Source: Herbaspirillum sp. meg3
GTDB taxonomy: Bacteria; Pseudomonadota; Gammaproteobacteria; Burkholderiales; Burkholderiaceae_D
Direction: 5' to 3'
Assembly (NCBI RefSeq): GCF_002257565.1
Contig: NZ_CP022736.1
Span: 5,332,001-5,396,000, forward strand
DNA: 64,000 nucleotides
The translations under genes and the position numbers were made by a program. The notes below the pieces were generated by a model that was not told the origin of the DNA, ran no database searches, and saw only the letters and a list, made by a program, of their open reading frames with translations. Below, in pieces: positions 16,345 through 24,791 of the stretch (positions are counted from its first letter, which is position 1; each line of letters starts with the position of its first letter).

Positions 16345-18850
16345 CGTGAATATCAAACACCTCCGTATCGCCGTCGCATTGGCACTCCCTTTCGGCGCTG
16401 CCGTGGTGATCGCCTGCGGCCCGGATTTTCCGCTGCAGGTGCTCGACGACCGCCCCGGCACGCTGAAAGCGACACCGGCCAACTCCTTTGCTTATGAAGC
16501 TTCGCATCTGGCGCAGAGTAGCGACAAACTGCAAGCCAACGAAAATGAAAACGCCTACGCTCCGCCCGACAAACTCACCGCAGCCGACGCCGCCGATGCG
16601 ACGTTCATGACGCCGGCGCAACGCACGCAGCTCAAGACGATACGCGCCCTCAAAGATGGCGACGCGGCGTATGCGCAAGGTGGCGATCTGCCGCCGGCGG
16701 TGCGCTTGTACGCAGCCGGCGCCGTGGATTATCTGGCCGCAGGCGACACCGGTACGCGCGCACAGAAACGCTTCCAGGCGGTGCTCGACCTGCCTAAAGC
16801 GGATGGCGACAAGCGTGCCGTATGGGCTGCTTACATGCTCGGACAAGGCTATGCCGGCGCCATGTTTGGTGCAGGCAGCAAGCCTGCCGACGAACGTGCA
16901 AAGGCGGTCAAGGCCTATGCAATAGCGCGTACGCGGGCAGCAGCCGGCGCGCTTGATCCAAACGGGCTGGCAGTAGCCAGCTATGGCGAACAGGCGCGCA
17001 TGTTTCTCGCCACCGGCACCGCCTTCTGCGGCTACACCGACTTCGTCAATGCCGCGCCATGTGCTGATGATGTCCCCGTCGCCGACCTCAAGCAAGCCAT
17101 CCATCTGTACGCCGAACAGGCTGCCCACAATTCCGACAGCGGCGTGCAATCACTGCGCAGTATCGCGGCATGGGCGCTGAGCGATCCGGAACGCGCGCAG
17201 AAGCTGATCGACGATCCGCTCTCGCAGCGCCTGCTGGTCAGCTATGCACTGGCGCGCGTGGGTGATGTGAGCGGTGATGGCGCGAGCCAGCCGGCCGACT
17301 ACGATATCTACGGCGGCGGCTACGGTTATGCCGATGCCGCCCGAGGCGGCAAGGGCATCAAGGTCAATCCGCTGCTGCCGTCGCTGGTGGCGGCGTTGCA
17401 GAAACAAGGTATCGCCCGCATCGCCGACGCCGACCGCGTGGCCGCACTGGCTTATCGCAGCGGCTACTATGAATTGGCGCAGACGCTGGCGGATAAACAG
17501 CGCAGCGCGCTGGCCAGCTGGGTGCGTGCCAAGCTCGCCTTGCGCAAGGGCGACGTTGCTGCAGCGGCGCAGGCCTATGCGGAGGCATCGAAGGCCTTTC
17601 CGCAAACCGACTCCAGTGTTGAACCTGCTTCACTCGGCCTGATCAAGGCGGAGCAAAGTGTGCTGACGCTGTCGCGCGGCCAATATGTCGAAGCCTTTGA
17701 CCAGTTGTACACCGTCACCAAGGCGAGCCAGAGCGGAGACAGGAGTGCGAGTCTCAGCCATCCGCTCTACAGCGACTACAGCGGTGATACGTGGTACCTA
17801 GCCGAGCGCGTGCTCACGGTGGATGAGCTAAAGACCTATGTCGATGCGCACGCACCTGCCACGCCGGTACCGGCAGCGCCACAGAACTTTCCGACGACGC
17901 CTGACAAGCAATATTACGAATGGCTGAGCGCACATCCTCAGCAGATCTCCGACTATCTGCGCCGCTTGCTGGCGCGCCGTCTGGTACGCGAAGGACGTGC
18001 GGCCGATGCGCTGCCCTACTTCCCCGACGACAAGGACATGCGCTACGTGCCGATGGAACAGAACTACAGCGACGGCAAGAGCACGCTCGCAAGCTGGCGC
18101 TATCGCGCGACCGCCAAGGCCTATGGCGATGCGCTCGACGATGCCGGCCATGCCTGGTTCGACGTGAACCGCGCCAAGGCCTGGTACGAAGCCGCGACAC
18201 TGGCACGTCAGCGTGGTCTGGAAATCATGGGTTATGAACAGGCGCCCGATTACGCCGGCATGGACGGCATGCTGGGCTTTGGCCCCGGCCGCAATGTCGT
18301 GCAAGAGCCAGCCGGCGACACCGGCAAAAAGCCCGCTGCAGCAAAAACACCCGAACAGCGCGCCGCCGCCGACTTGCCCGGACAGTTCATCACCGATGAC
18401 GAACGCAAGCGTTACGCCGCCAGCGAGAGCAAACCCAACGTGCGCTATCACTACCGCAACATCGCGGCCGACTACATCATGAAATCGGCAGACGCCTTGC
18501 CGCCGCGCTCGCAAGCCTTCGCCGCCGTGCTGTGCAAGGGCACCAGCTTCGTCTTCTACGATGCGGAGCTGGCGCCGGTGCTGTACCGCCGCTATGTGAA
18601 GGAAGGTGCGGCCGTGCCGTTTTCAGCGGACTTCGGCCAGAACTGTGTGGAGCCGGATTTCAAGGCGGCGGGACGGTTCCCCTATGTGCAGGCGTGGAAG
18701 AAGGCGCGGCATTGGGCAGCGACGCATCGCGCCGTCAGCGTCGCACTGCTATTGGTATTGCTGGCGGGACTCGCCGCACTCGGCGCTGTTGGCGTGAAAC
18801 GCTTGCGCTTGCGGTCGCGTCGGGCAGATAAAGGTGTCGCGCCGGATTAA
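16331..18850 (+). CDS. Large lipoprotein with helical repeats, partner of the DUF3142 protein
   Basis: Protein of 839 residues. The N-terminus has a signal peptide ending in a lipobox-like VVIAC. The body is helical and alanine-rich with repeat-like segments (YAQGGDLPPAVRLYAAGAVD; AQAYAEASKAFPQ) resembling TPR/Sel1 architecture, and a C-terminal membrane segment (AVSVALLLVLLAGLAALGAV) before a basic tail. Two starts are possible: ATG at 16331, overlapping the DUF3142 gene by 14 bases, or GTG at 16346 just after its stop. The tight linkage argues for a joint function. I do not recognise a characterised family. Confidence 0.72.
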   Translation: MWNANVNIKHLRIAVALALPFGAAVVIACGPDFPLQVLDDRPGTLKATPANSFAYEASHLAQSSDKLQANENENAYAPPDKLTAADAADATFMTPAQRTQLKTIRALKDGDAAYAQGGDLPPAVRLYAAGAVDYLAAGDTGTRAQKRFQAVLDLPKADGDKRAVWAAYMLGQGYAGAMFGAGSKPADERAKAVKAYAIARTRAAAGALDPNGLAVASYGEQARMFLATGTAFCGYTDFVNAAPCADDVPVADLKQAIHLYAEQAAHNSDSGVQSLRSIAAWALSDPERAQKLIDDPLSQRLLVSYALARVGDVSGDGASQPADYDIYGGGYGYADAARGGKGIKVNPLLPSLVAALQKQGIARIADADRVAALAYRSGYYELAQTLADKQRSALASWVRAKLALRKGDVAAAAQAYAEASKAFPQTDSSVEPASLGLIKAEQSVLTLSRGQYVEAFDQLYTVTKASQSGDRSASLSHPLYSDYSGDTWYLAERVLTVDELKTYVDAHAPATPVPAAPQNFPTTPDKQYYEWLSAHPQQISDYLRRLLARRLVREGRAADALPYFPDDKDMRYVPMEQNYSDGKSTLASWRYRATAKAYGDALDDAGHAWFDVNRAKAWYEAATLARQRGLEIMGYEQAPDYAGMDGMLGFGPGRNVVQEPAGDTGKKPAAAKTPEQRAAADLPGQFITDDERKRYAASESKPNVRYHYRNIAADYIMKSADALPPRSQAFAAVLCKGTSFVFYDAELAPVLYRRYVKEGAAVPFSADFGQNCVEPDFKAAGRFPYVQAWKKARHWAATHRAVSVALLLVLLAGLAALGAVGVKRLRLRSRRADKGVAPD

Positions 18851-18872
18851 AACATTCTTCAATCGCCGCATT

Positions 18873-18910
18873 AAAAAAGGCCTGCCGGATTATCCGTGCA
18901 GGCCTTTTTT
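18873..18910. terminator. Bidirectional rho-independent terminator
   Basis: AAAAAAGGCCTGC (18873-18885) pairs with GCAGGCCTTTTTT (18898-18910) around a 12-base loop. It follows the large lipoprotein gene and faces the convergent DUF1275 gene. Confidence 0.85.
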
Positions 18911-18942
18911 ATCGGCATGATAAATACCGACTATCCGGCATG

Positions 18943-19695
18943 CTATTGCCGCCTGCTCAAAGTGCTTCGCAGATCATCCAGCACCGGCACCAGCGTCACG
19001 AATACCAGCGCCAGCGCCAGCGGCAGCGTGAAGGTGAAACCGATGTGGCGAAAGCCGAGCGCGCCGGCAACGCCGCCGGCAAAAAACAACGATACCAGCA
19101 TCGACAGATTCTTCAGCTTGGCGATGTCGGCATGCACATGCTGATCGGGATGGCGATTGCTATTCCAATAGAGGGCCTTGCCAAGCTCAATACCGATGTC
19201 GGTGATCATGCCGGTGACATGCGTGGTGCGGATTTCTGCGCGGGAGAGTTTGGTGATCATGGCGTTCTGCAAGCCCATGATGAAGCACAGCAGCATCACC
19301 GTCACCGGGACGAACAGCCATTCGACGCTGGTGATGTTGCCGCCCAGCAGAGCGAAGAACAGCAGCAGGATTGCCTCGGCAATCAGCGGCATGGCATATT
19401 CCGCCTCCAGATGCCGCTTGCGCGCCCAATTGATCATCACCGCCGAACTCGCTGCGCCGGCGATGAAGAAAAACATACTGGCGACACCCGCCATCAATAA
19501 TCCGATCGCTCCGATTGCCACATCTTCTGCCATCAGCGACAGAATGCCGGACATGTGCGAAGTAAATTGCCCGACCACAAGAAAGCCGCCGGCATTGATC
19601 GCCCCCGCAATCGCGGAGAGCACGAAAGCAAGATGCCGGTTGCCGGTCAATGTGCGATTTCGTCCGGCAAGGCTTCTGAGATAAGAGACTGGCAT
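18943..19695 (-). CDS. DUF1275 (YoaK-like) membrane protein
   Basis: Integral membrane protein of 250 residues with about six hydrophobic segments. It carries typical YoaK features: an early GAINAGGFLVVGQFTSHMSG (about 34-53), then MGLQNAMITKLSRAEIRTTH and VTGMITDIGIELGK. The motifs TSHMSG and GLQNA are hallmarks of DUF1275, whose role is not established but is suspected to be transport. It is convergent with the lipoprotein operon across a shared terminator and has no same-strand partner. Confidence 0.87.
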   Translation of the reverse strand: MPVSYLRSLAGRNRTLTGNRHLAFVLSAIAGAINAGGFLVVGQFTSHMSGILSLMAEDVAIGAIGLLMAGVASMFFFIAGAASSAVMINWARKRHLEAEYAMPLIAEAILLLFFALLGGNITSVEWLFVPVTVMLLCFIMGLQNAMITKLSRAEIRTTHVTGMITDIGIELGKALYWNSNRHPDQHVHADIAKLKNLSMLVSLFFAGGVAGALGFRHIGFTFTLPLALALVFVTLVPVLDDLRSTLSRRQ

Positions 19696-20152
19696 GCTGA
19701 CTCTCTAGGGCGAAGTAAAGGGAATGATGCTGTCGACGGCATGCGCCTGTGGCAGGCCGACCCGATGAGTATAGATGATGCGACGCGTAATCCGCTTGCG
19801 AGCGGCTCAGACAAAGGAAAAGCCGCCTGGTAAGACGGTCTCGTGAGAATCCATGAGCGCGTTCGTTCAGAGTTAAGCTGGCGATGTGACGGATGAAATA
19901 GTCTGGTAGATCCGGTCACACAGATAGCGCGAATCTCTGCCGTAAATTGTTGGCCTGCAATCGTGTCCACGAGCTCTGCCGACGTTGCCTGCGCCGACAC
20001 TCACGGTGGCGTAGCTGGCGAGACACAGAGGTTTTCCAGCCGCGCATGCTTCTTCAATTCGCAAACAATCCTCAGGTATAATCGCCCCGCCTCAGTGCGG
20101 CTTTTCCGTGGATTTGTCGACACCATCGATGCATAAATGACAGGTCCACATC
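19696..20152. other. Intergenic region without a supported gene
   Basis: Only short frames without coding character are present in these 457 bases. A perfect TATAAT at 20077-20082 with TTCAAT 18 bases upstream is a plausible promoter for the deacetylase gene. No tRNA-like cloverleaf was found. Confidence 0.5.
20053..20082 (+). promoter_or_regulatory. Putative sigma-70 promoter of the deacetylase gene
   Basis: TTCAAT (20053-20058) and TATAAT (20077-20082) are separated by 18 bases. It lies about 70 bases upstream of the TTG start at 20153. The -35 is weak, the -10 perfect. Confidence 0.4.
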
Positions 20153-21061
20153 TTGAAACCGATTTCCGCCACTTTGTCAGTATTGTCAGCACTGGCTGTC
20201 GCGCTCACTCTGAGCGGCTGCATCGCACCGCCGATCGCGCTGACGCCGCTGACCGAGCAGCGCCTGCACGTACAGGCGCCGATTCGTTTCTTGCTGACCT
20301 TTGACGACGGCCCCAGCGCATCCAGCTTTTTCAATCCGACGGAATCGATTCTCGACGATCTTGCCAACAATCCGATCCAACCCGGCATCAAGGCAGTGTT
20401 CTTTGTACAGACCCGCGCGCACGGCGCCGGCGGCAGCGAACTTGGTCGCAAGATCATGCAGCGCGAACACGATGAAGGGCACATCCTGGGTTTCCATACC
20501 AGCACGCCGGGACACACCAATCACCGGCATCTGAACCCACAGGAGCTGGAGCAATCGCTCACCGATGGCAGCGCCGACATTGCTTCCGTTACCGGCACGG
20601 CACCGGCGTTTTTGCGACCGCCATTCTGGAATTTCGATCAACGCACTTTCGCTGCGTATCAGCAACATGGTTTCCACGTACTGATGACTGACGTCAGCCT
20701 GAATGACGGCAAGATCTGGGGTTATAACTTCAGCCTGCGCCGCCGCTCGAATATCGTGCGGCAGTTGTCGGAAGTACGCGAGCGCATCGCCGACGGTGAG
20801 CTGCCGACGGTGGATGGCGTGATCCCGGTGGAAGTGACTTTCCACGACCTCAATCGCTACACCTCGCGGCACATGCAGGAATACCTTCAGATCCTGCTCG
20901 ACAGCGCCCAGGAAACCGGCCTGACTGTAGCCGCCAAACCGTTCTACGATGACAGCTCCGCATTACAGCGCGCAGTCATGGCGCGCACCGTCACGGATCG
21001 CTCCAAACCGCTGCATTTGCCGGGGCTGTGGGCGTGGATGTGGGATGGAAATTCGCACTGA
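20153..21061 (+). CDS. Polysaccharide deacetylase (NodB-fold) lipoprotein
   Basis: Carbohydrate esterase 4 protein of 302 residues that would remove acetyl groups from N-acetylated polysaccharide or peptidoglycan in the periplasm. A signal peptide ends in a lipobox (ALTLSGC, Cys near 23). The catalytic motif TFDDGP is at about 49-54; the zinc histidines appear in HTSTPGH (about 119-125), and RPPFWNFDQ is motif 3. It starts with TTG, which is uncommon but supported because the signal peptide begins immediately. A strong terminator follows. Confidence 0.88.
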   Translation: MKPISATLSVLSALAVALTLSGCIAPPIALTPLTEQRLHVQAPIRFLLTFDDGPSASSFFNPTESILDDLANNPIQPGIKAVFFVQTRAHGAGGSELGRKIMQREHDEGHILGFHTSTPGHTNHRHLNPQELEQSLTDGSADIASVTGTAPAFLRPPFWNFDQRTFAAYQQHGFHVLMTDVSLNDGKIWGYNFSLRRRSNIVRQLSEVRERIADGELPTVDGVIPVEVTFHDLNRYTSRHMQEYLQILLDSAQETGLTVAAKPFYDDSSALQRAVMARTVTDRSKPLHLPGLWAWMWDGNSH

Positions 21062-21090
21062 GCAATACGATTTAAAATGCGGCGCTCAAT

Positions 21091-21128
21091 AAAAACGGCC
21101 TGGTTCACTGAAGAACCAGGCCGTTTTT
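21091..21128. terminator. Bidirectional rho-independent terminator between deacetylase and lipA
   Basis: A 16-bp stem: AAAAACGGCCTGGTTC (21091-21106) and GAACCAGGCCGTTTTT (21113-21128) around ACTGAA, with a T-run on the plus strand and A-run for the minus-strand lipA transcript. Confidence 0.9.
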
Positions 21129-21157
21129 TTTACGCCGATATTGCCGGCGAAAATGAT

Positions 21158-22150
21158 TTAACCAACCAGACCGTGCGCCTGCTGATCCGCGTGGTAGCTC
21201 GAACGCACCATCGCGCCGACTGCAGCATGCACGAAACCCATCTTGTAGGCTTCTTCTTCGTACATCTTGAAGGTGTCGGGGTGCACATAGCGGCGCACCG
21301 GCAAGTGGTCGCCGCTTGGCATCAGGTATTGGCCGATGGTGAGCATGTCGACGTTATGGGCACGCATGTCGCGCATAACTTGCAGGACTTCTTCGTCGGT
21401 CTCGCCGAGGCCGACCATGATGCCGGACTTGGTCGGGGTGTTCGGATGCAGATCCTTGAAGCGCTTCAACAGGTTCAGCGAGTATTCGTAGTCGGAACCG
21501 GGACGCGCTTCCTTGTACAGGCGCGGTGCGGTTTCGAGGTTGTGGTTCATGACATCCGGCGGCGCCATCTTGAGGATTTCCAACGCGCGATCCATGCGGC
21601 CACGGAAGTCCGGGGTCAGGATTTCGATACGAGTCTCTGGCGACAGCTCACGTACGCGCTGGATGCAGGCGGCGAAATGGCCGGCGCCGCCGTCGCGCAG
21701 ATCGTCACGGTCGACGCTGGTGATGACGACGTAGCTGAGCTTGAGCTGGGCGATGGTGCGTGCCAGGTTTTCCGGTTCGTTCGGATCAAGTGGATCGGGA
21801 CGGCCGTGACCGACGTCGCAGAAGGGGCAACGGCGGGTGCACTTGTCGCCCATGATCATGAAGGTCGCCGTGCCTTTGCCGAAGCATTCGCCGATGTTGG
21901 GGCAGGATGCTTCTTCGCACACCGTCACCAGATTGTTGGCGCGCAGGATGTCTTTGATTTCGTAGAAGCGGGTGGTCGGCGAGCCGGCCTTGACGCGAAT
22001 CCAGTCGGGCTTCTTGAGCTTTTCCGCCGGCATGATCTTGATCGGGATCCAGGCCGTCTTGCCGGCGCCCTTTTGCTTGTCGGTGGGATTGCGCAGCGCG
22101 GTGTCGGCTGAAGTGATGTCGGTAGTCATAGTTGTGATGTCTGATGCCAT
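21158..22150 (-). CDS. lipA: Lipoyl synthase (radical SAM)
   Basis: Inserts two sulfur atoms into protein-bound octanoyl chains to make lipoyl cofactor. The protein has 330 residues. The auxiliary cluster cysteines are C78, C83 and C89 (VCEEASCPNIGECFG) and the radical-SAM CxxxCxxC is CTRRCPFC at 104-111. The C-terminal RSSYHADQQAHG holds the conserved serine that ligates the auxiliary cluster. I start it at ATG 22150, one base after the lipB stop; MTTDI at 22129 is an alternative. It is translated from a lipB-lipA operon, the normal order in betaproteobacteria. Confidence 0.97.
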   Translation of the reverse strand: MASDITTMTTDITSADTALRNPTDKQKGAGKTAWIPIKIMPAEKLKKPDWIRVKAGSPTTRFYEIKDILRANNLVTVCEEASCPNIGECFGKGTATFMIMGDKCTRRCPFCDVGHGRPDPLDPNEPENLARTIAQLKLSYVVITSVDRDDLRDGGAGHFAACIQRVRELSPETRIEILTPDFRGRMDRALEILKMAPPDVMNHNLETAPRLYKEARPGSDYEYSLNLLKRFKDLHPNTPTKSGIMVGLGETDEEVLQVMRDMRAHNVDMLTIGQYLMPSGDHLPVRRYVHPDTFKMYEEEAYKMGFVHAAVGAMVRSSYHADQQAHGLVG

Positions 22151-22151
22151 C

Positions 22152-22808
22152 TCACGCGGATGGCGAAAAAGCAAAATGCTCAACGAGTTTGTCGGCAAGC
22201 TTCGTTTGCACGTCGCTCAGCGAAGCGGCGACGTCCAGCGTCTGCATGTCGACGGTGGCGAGGCCTTCGTAGCCGCAAGGGTTGATCCAGGAAAACGGCG
22301 CCAGATCCATCGCTACATTGAGCGACACGCCGTGATAGGTGCAACCGTTGCTGCGGATTTTCAATCCCAGCGCAGCGATCTTGGCGCCCTGCCACGGCCC
22401 TGAACTGACATAGATGCCGGGCGCGCCCTGCTTGCGCTCACCAGCGAGATTATACGCCGCCAGCGTGTCGATCACCGCCTGCTCGATCTTTTGCACGAAT
22501 TCGCGGGCGAACAAGCGTGCACCGGGATGATTGCGGCGCAGATCCATGAGCAGGTAGATCACCACCTGGCCGGGGCCGTGATAGGTGACTTCACCGCCGC
22601 GGTCGGTCTGGATCACGGGAATGGCGTGGGGATTGAGCACGTGGGCCATGTCGGCACCCAGACCGAGGGTGAAAACCGGCGGGTGTTCGACAATCCAGAG
22701 CTGGTCGGGGGAATCGGCGGTGCGGCTGTCGGTGTAGGCGCGCATGGCGTTGAAGCTGGTTTCGTAAGCCTCGACGCCACGGTGAATAATCTGTGGAGCG
22801 GTTCGCAT
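22152..22808 (-). CDS. lipB: Lipoyl(octanoyl) transferase
   Basis: Transfers octanoyl from acyl carrier protein to lipoyl domains, providing LipA's substrate. The protein has 218 residues from ATG 22808; the frame reads 56 codons further upstream but that part overlaps the DUF2917 gene and is not LipB-like. Motifs are RGGEVTYHGPGQ (about 70-81), the catalytic lysine in GAKIAALG (K143) and the catalytic cysteine in INPCGY (C178). The stop lies one base before the lipA start. Confidence 0.96.
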   Translation of the reverse strand: MRTAPQIIHRGVEAYETSFNAMRAYTDSRTADSPDQLWIVEHPPVFTLGLGADMAHVLNPHAIPVIQTDRGGEVTYHGPGQVVIYLLMDLRRNHPGARLFAREFVQKIEQAVIDTLAAYNLAGERKQGAPGIYVSSGPWQGAKIAALGLKIRSNGCTYHGVSLNVAMDLAPFSWINPCGYEGLATVDMQTLDVAASLSDVQTKLADKLVEHFAFSPSA

Positions 22809-22887
22809 GACGGCAAGTGTAACGAAAATCCCGGATTGCCGCCCGCGCCACATGGATTGTCCATGCGGAAAGTTTTCGCTAAAAGCC

Positions 22888-23247
22888 TTACTGGCTGCAG
22901 CTTCCCGGGACTTCGGGGATTTTTGCAGCGGTTCCGCCAGCACGATTGCGGCTGCTGAAACGGCCCGCCAGTGCATTAAGCACGTTGGTCAGGCGCACGA
23001 GCCAATGGCGGCGGCACAGGCCGACATGCAGCTTGCTGGCGGTGTCGACCGATTCGATCACCACCAGGCCCTGACCGGGAATATCCAGGCTTTGCCCGCC
23101 GGAAAGCCAGTAATCAGTGCGGGCGCCCTCGATGGTTATCCACACGCGGCCGCTGCCGACTTGCAGGCAGATCGGACGCGTGACCTGCAGCGAGGTCACG
23201 TCGCCCGCTTGAAGCCGGATTTGCCTTCTAGTGAAAATATTTTGCAT
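22888..23247 (-). CDS. DUF2917 family protein
   Basis: Small protein of 119 residues with the cupin-like DUF2917 pattern (LQVTRPICLQVGSGRVWITI then DYWLSGGQSLDIPGQGLVVI, about 20-65). The C-terminal third is basic and less conserved. The function is unknown. It is divergent from a GcvA-like LysR regulator, a pairing I know from other betaproteobacteria, and sits 79 bases upstream of lipB on the same strand, so lipBA may be partly read from its promoter. Confidence 0.82.
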   Translation of the reverse strand: MQNIFTRRQIRLQAGDVTSLQVTRPICLQVGSGRVWITIEGARTDYWLSGGQSLDIPGQGLVVIESVDTASKLHVGLCRRHWLVRLTNVLNALAGRFSSRNRAGGTAAKIPEVPGSCSQ

Positions 23248-23425
23248 GATGCTGCCTCTTAGGATTACTGTTTGCGGGATAGCTGATCGGTTGAAAGTGG
23301 GTTTCTACTGGGCCTTTGCGAATAAGATGCCTGACCGATGAAACTATTCTAGTCAGCGCCACGGGCAAACCAAAACGATATATATTCCTCATTCTTGCTA
23401 ATTTTTTTCACAAATAAGCGCCTTC

Positions 23426-24355
23426 ATGGTCGATTTTCGCAAACTACCCAATCTCGCTGCCCTGCGCGCTTTTGAAGCAGCGGCGCGGCATGAGAGCTTT
23501 TCGCGGGCGGCGGAAGAAATCCACGTCACGCCGGGTGCGATCAGCCATCAGATCCGCGCACTGGAGGAAGAACTGGGATTGCTGTTGTTCACTCGCAACG
23601 GCAAGCGCATCGCCATTACCGACAGCGGCCAGCGTTTTGCCGCGGCCATCCGCAAGTCACTCGGTGAAATCGCGAGCGCAGCAGAGGCCTTGCAGGAGCA
23701 GAACCGGCAGCAACGTCTGGTGGTGTCTTCGCCGCCCTCCTTTGCCTCGCGCTGGCTGGCGCCGCGACTGTGGAAATTCGTCGATCGCCATCCCGGGATT
23801 GAAGTGGTGTTGCAGTCCAGCAGCCACCTCAACGATCTGACCCGCGACGGCATTGACGTCGGGCTGCGCTTTGGCCTCGGCAGTTACCCGGGCCTGAAGT
23901 CGGAAAAAATTCTCGAAGAGTTCTATTACCCGGTTGCCAGTCCGCACTATCGCCAGGGCCGCCTGCCCTCTTCACCGCAGCAGTTGCGCGACTGCGTGCT
24001 GTTGCGCATGGATGGCCTGCAGGAATCCTGGCTGCCGTGGTTTGCACTGGCCGGGCTGGACCTGCCCGATCCGGCCGGTGGACTGGTGACGGAAGATTCG
24101 TCGCTGACATTGCGCGCCGCCGCCGATGGCGCCGGTGTCGCGCTGACGCGCCATGCCATTGCGTCACAGGAAATCGCCGCCGGCGAGCTGGTGCGGCTGT
24201 TCGACATCGCGCTGCTGAGCGACCGCGCGTACTACTTTGTCACCGTGCCGGATGTGGCGGTGAAGCCTCAGGTGCAGCATTTCCGCGCCTGGATCGAAGA
24301 AGAAATCGCACTTTTCAAAGCACACAGCCGCTGGCCCGGCTCAATCTCCAACTGA
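23426..24355 (+). CDS. LysR-family regulator, GcvA-like
   Basis: LysR regulator of 309 residues in the GcvA branch, recognisable from LPNLAALRAFEAAARHESFS and VTPGAISHQIRALEEELGLL at the N-terminus. The effector domain (about 92-295) includes SPPSFASRWLAPRLWKF, characteristic of the branch. The start at 23426 gives the canonical N-terminus. It is divergent from the DUF2917 gene across about 180 AT-rich bases with LysR-type symmetry, so DUF2917 is its probable target. Confidence 0.92.
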   Translation: MVDFRKLPNLAALRAFEAAARHESFSRAAEEIHVTPGAISHQIRALEEELGLLLFTRNGKRIAITDSGQRFAAAIRKSLGEIASAAEALQEQNRQQRLVVSSPPSFASRWLAPRLWKFVDRHPGIEVVLQSSSHLNDLTRDGIDVGLRFGLGSYPGLKSEKILEEFYYPVASPHYRQGRLPSSPQQLRDCVLLRMDGLQESWLPWFALAGLDLPDPAGGLVTEDSSLTLRAAADGAGVALTRHAIASQEIAAGELVRLFDIALLSDRAYYFVTVPDVAVKPQVQHFRAWIEEEIALFKAHSRWPGSISN

Positions 24356-24791
24356 ATGTGGCCCGGCGCACTCTCGCGGCTTCCCGCCTGCCCGCCTGCA
24401 ATCCCGCACAAACAAGCAAATGCTGCGGGAAAACCTCTCTGTTCACCTGCTAGCCAAGCAGCGAAATACCCTATCGTATGTCCATAGAGCGGCAAGGATA
24501 ATTGCCGACGAGCATCCGCGTTTGTTTGCCGACGGCGTCGCACGGATTACCGCCATTGCGACAGGCAGCAATTGAGATGCTGATAAAACCCTCTCCTCTT
24601 TGCATGCGCAGCACCGATTGCTACCCGCAAGACAGGTTGTGCTTTGCCCTACCTCGCTTCGCGCCGGCTGCCGCATGGCCGTCTCTGATTTCACCGCTTG
24701 TTTGTTGTTGTCTTACCCATCCTTATCCAGGCCATTTTCTGGCTGAGTATTTTTTGCATTGAGTTTCACCAGTTTCGTTAGGAGATCGAAC
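24356..24791. other. Intergenic region ahead of the chemoreceptor
   Basis: I find no supported gene or RNA in these 436 bases and no convincing sigma-28 promoter. The last 15 bases hold the TAGGAG ribosome site of the chemoreceptor. Confidence 0.45.

Noticed and set aside
19696..20152. Possible small RNA or tRNA in the gap before the deacetylase gene
   Set aside because: No cloverleaf, terminator or conserved structure; only a promoter-like sequence near the end.
22809..22976. N-terminal extension of LipB
   Set aside because: It overlaps the DUF2917 coding region in another frame and is not like LipB; MRTAPQII at 22808 matches the family start.
24356..24791. Possible sigma-28 flagellar promoter ahead of the chemoreceptor
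   Set aside because: TAATTGCCGACGAGC has a GCCGA-like part but no acceptable -35 TAAA at the required spacing.
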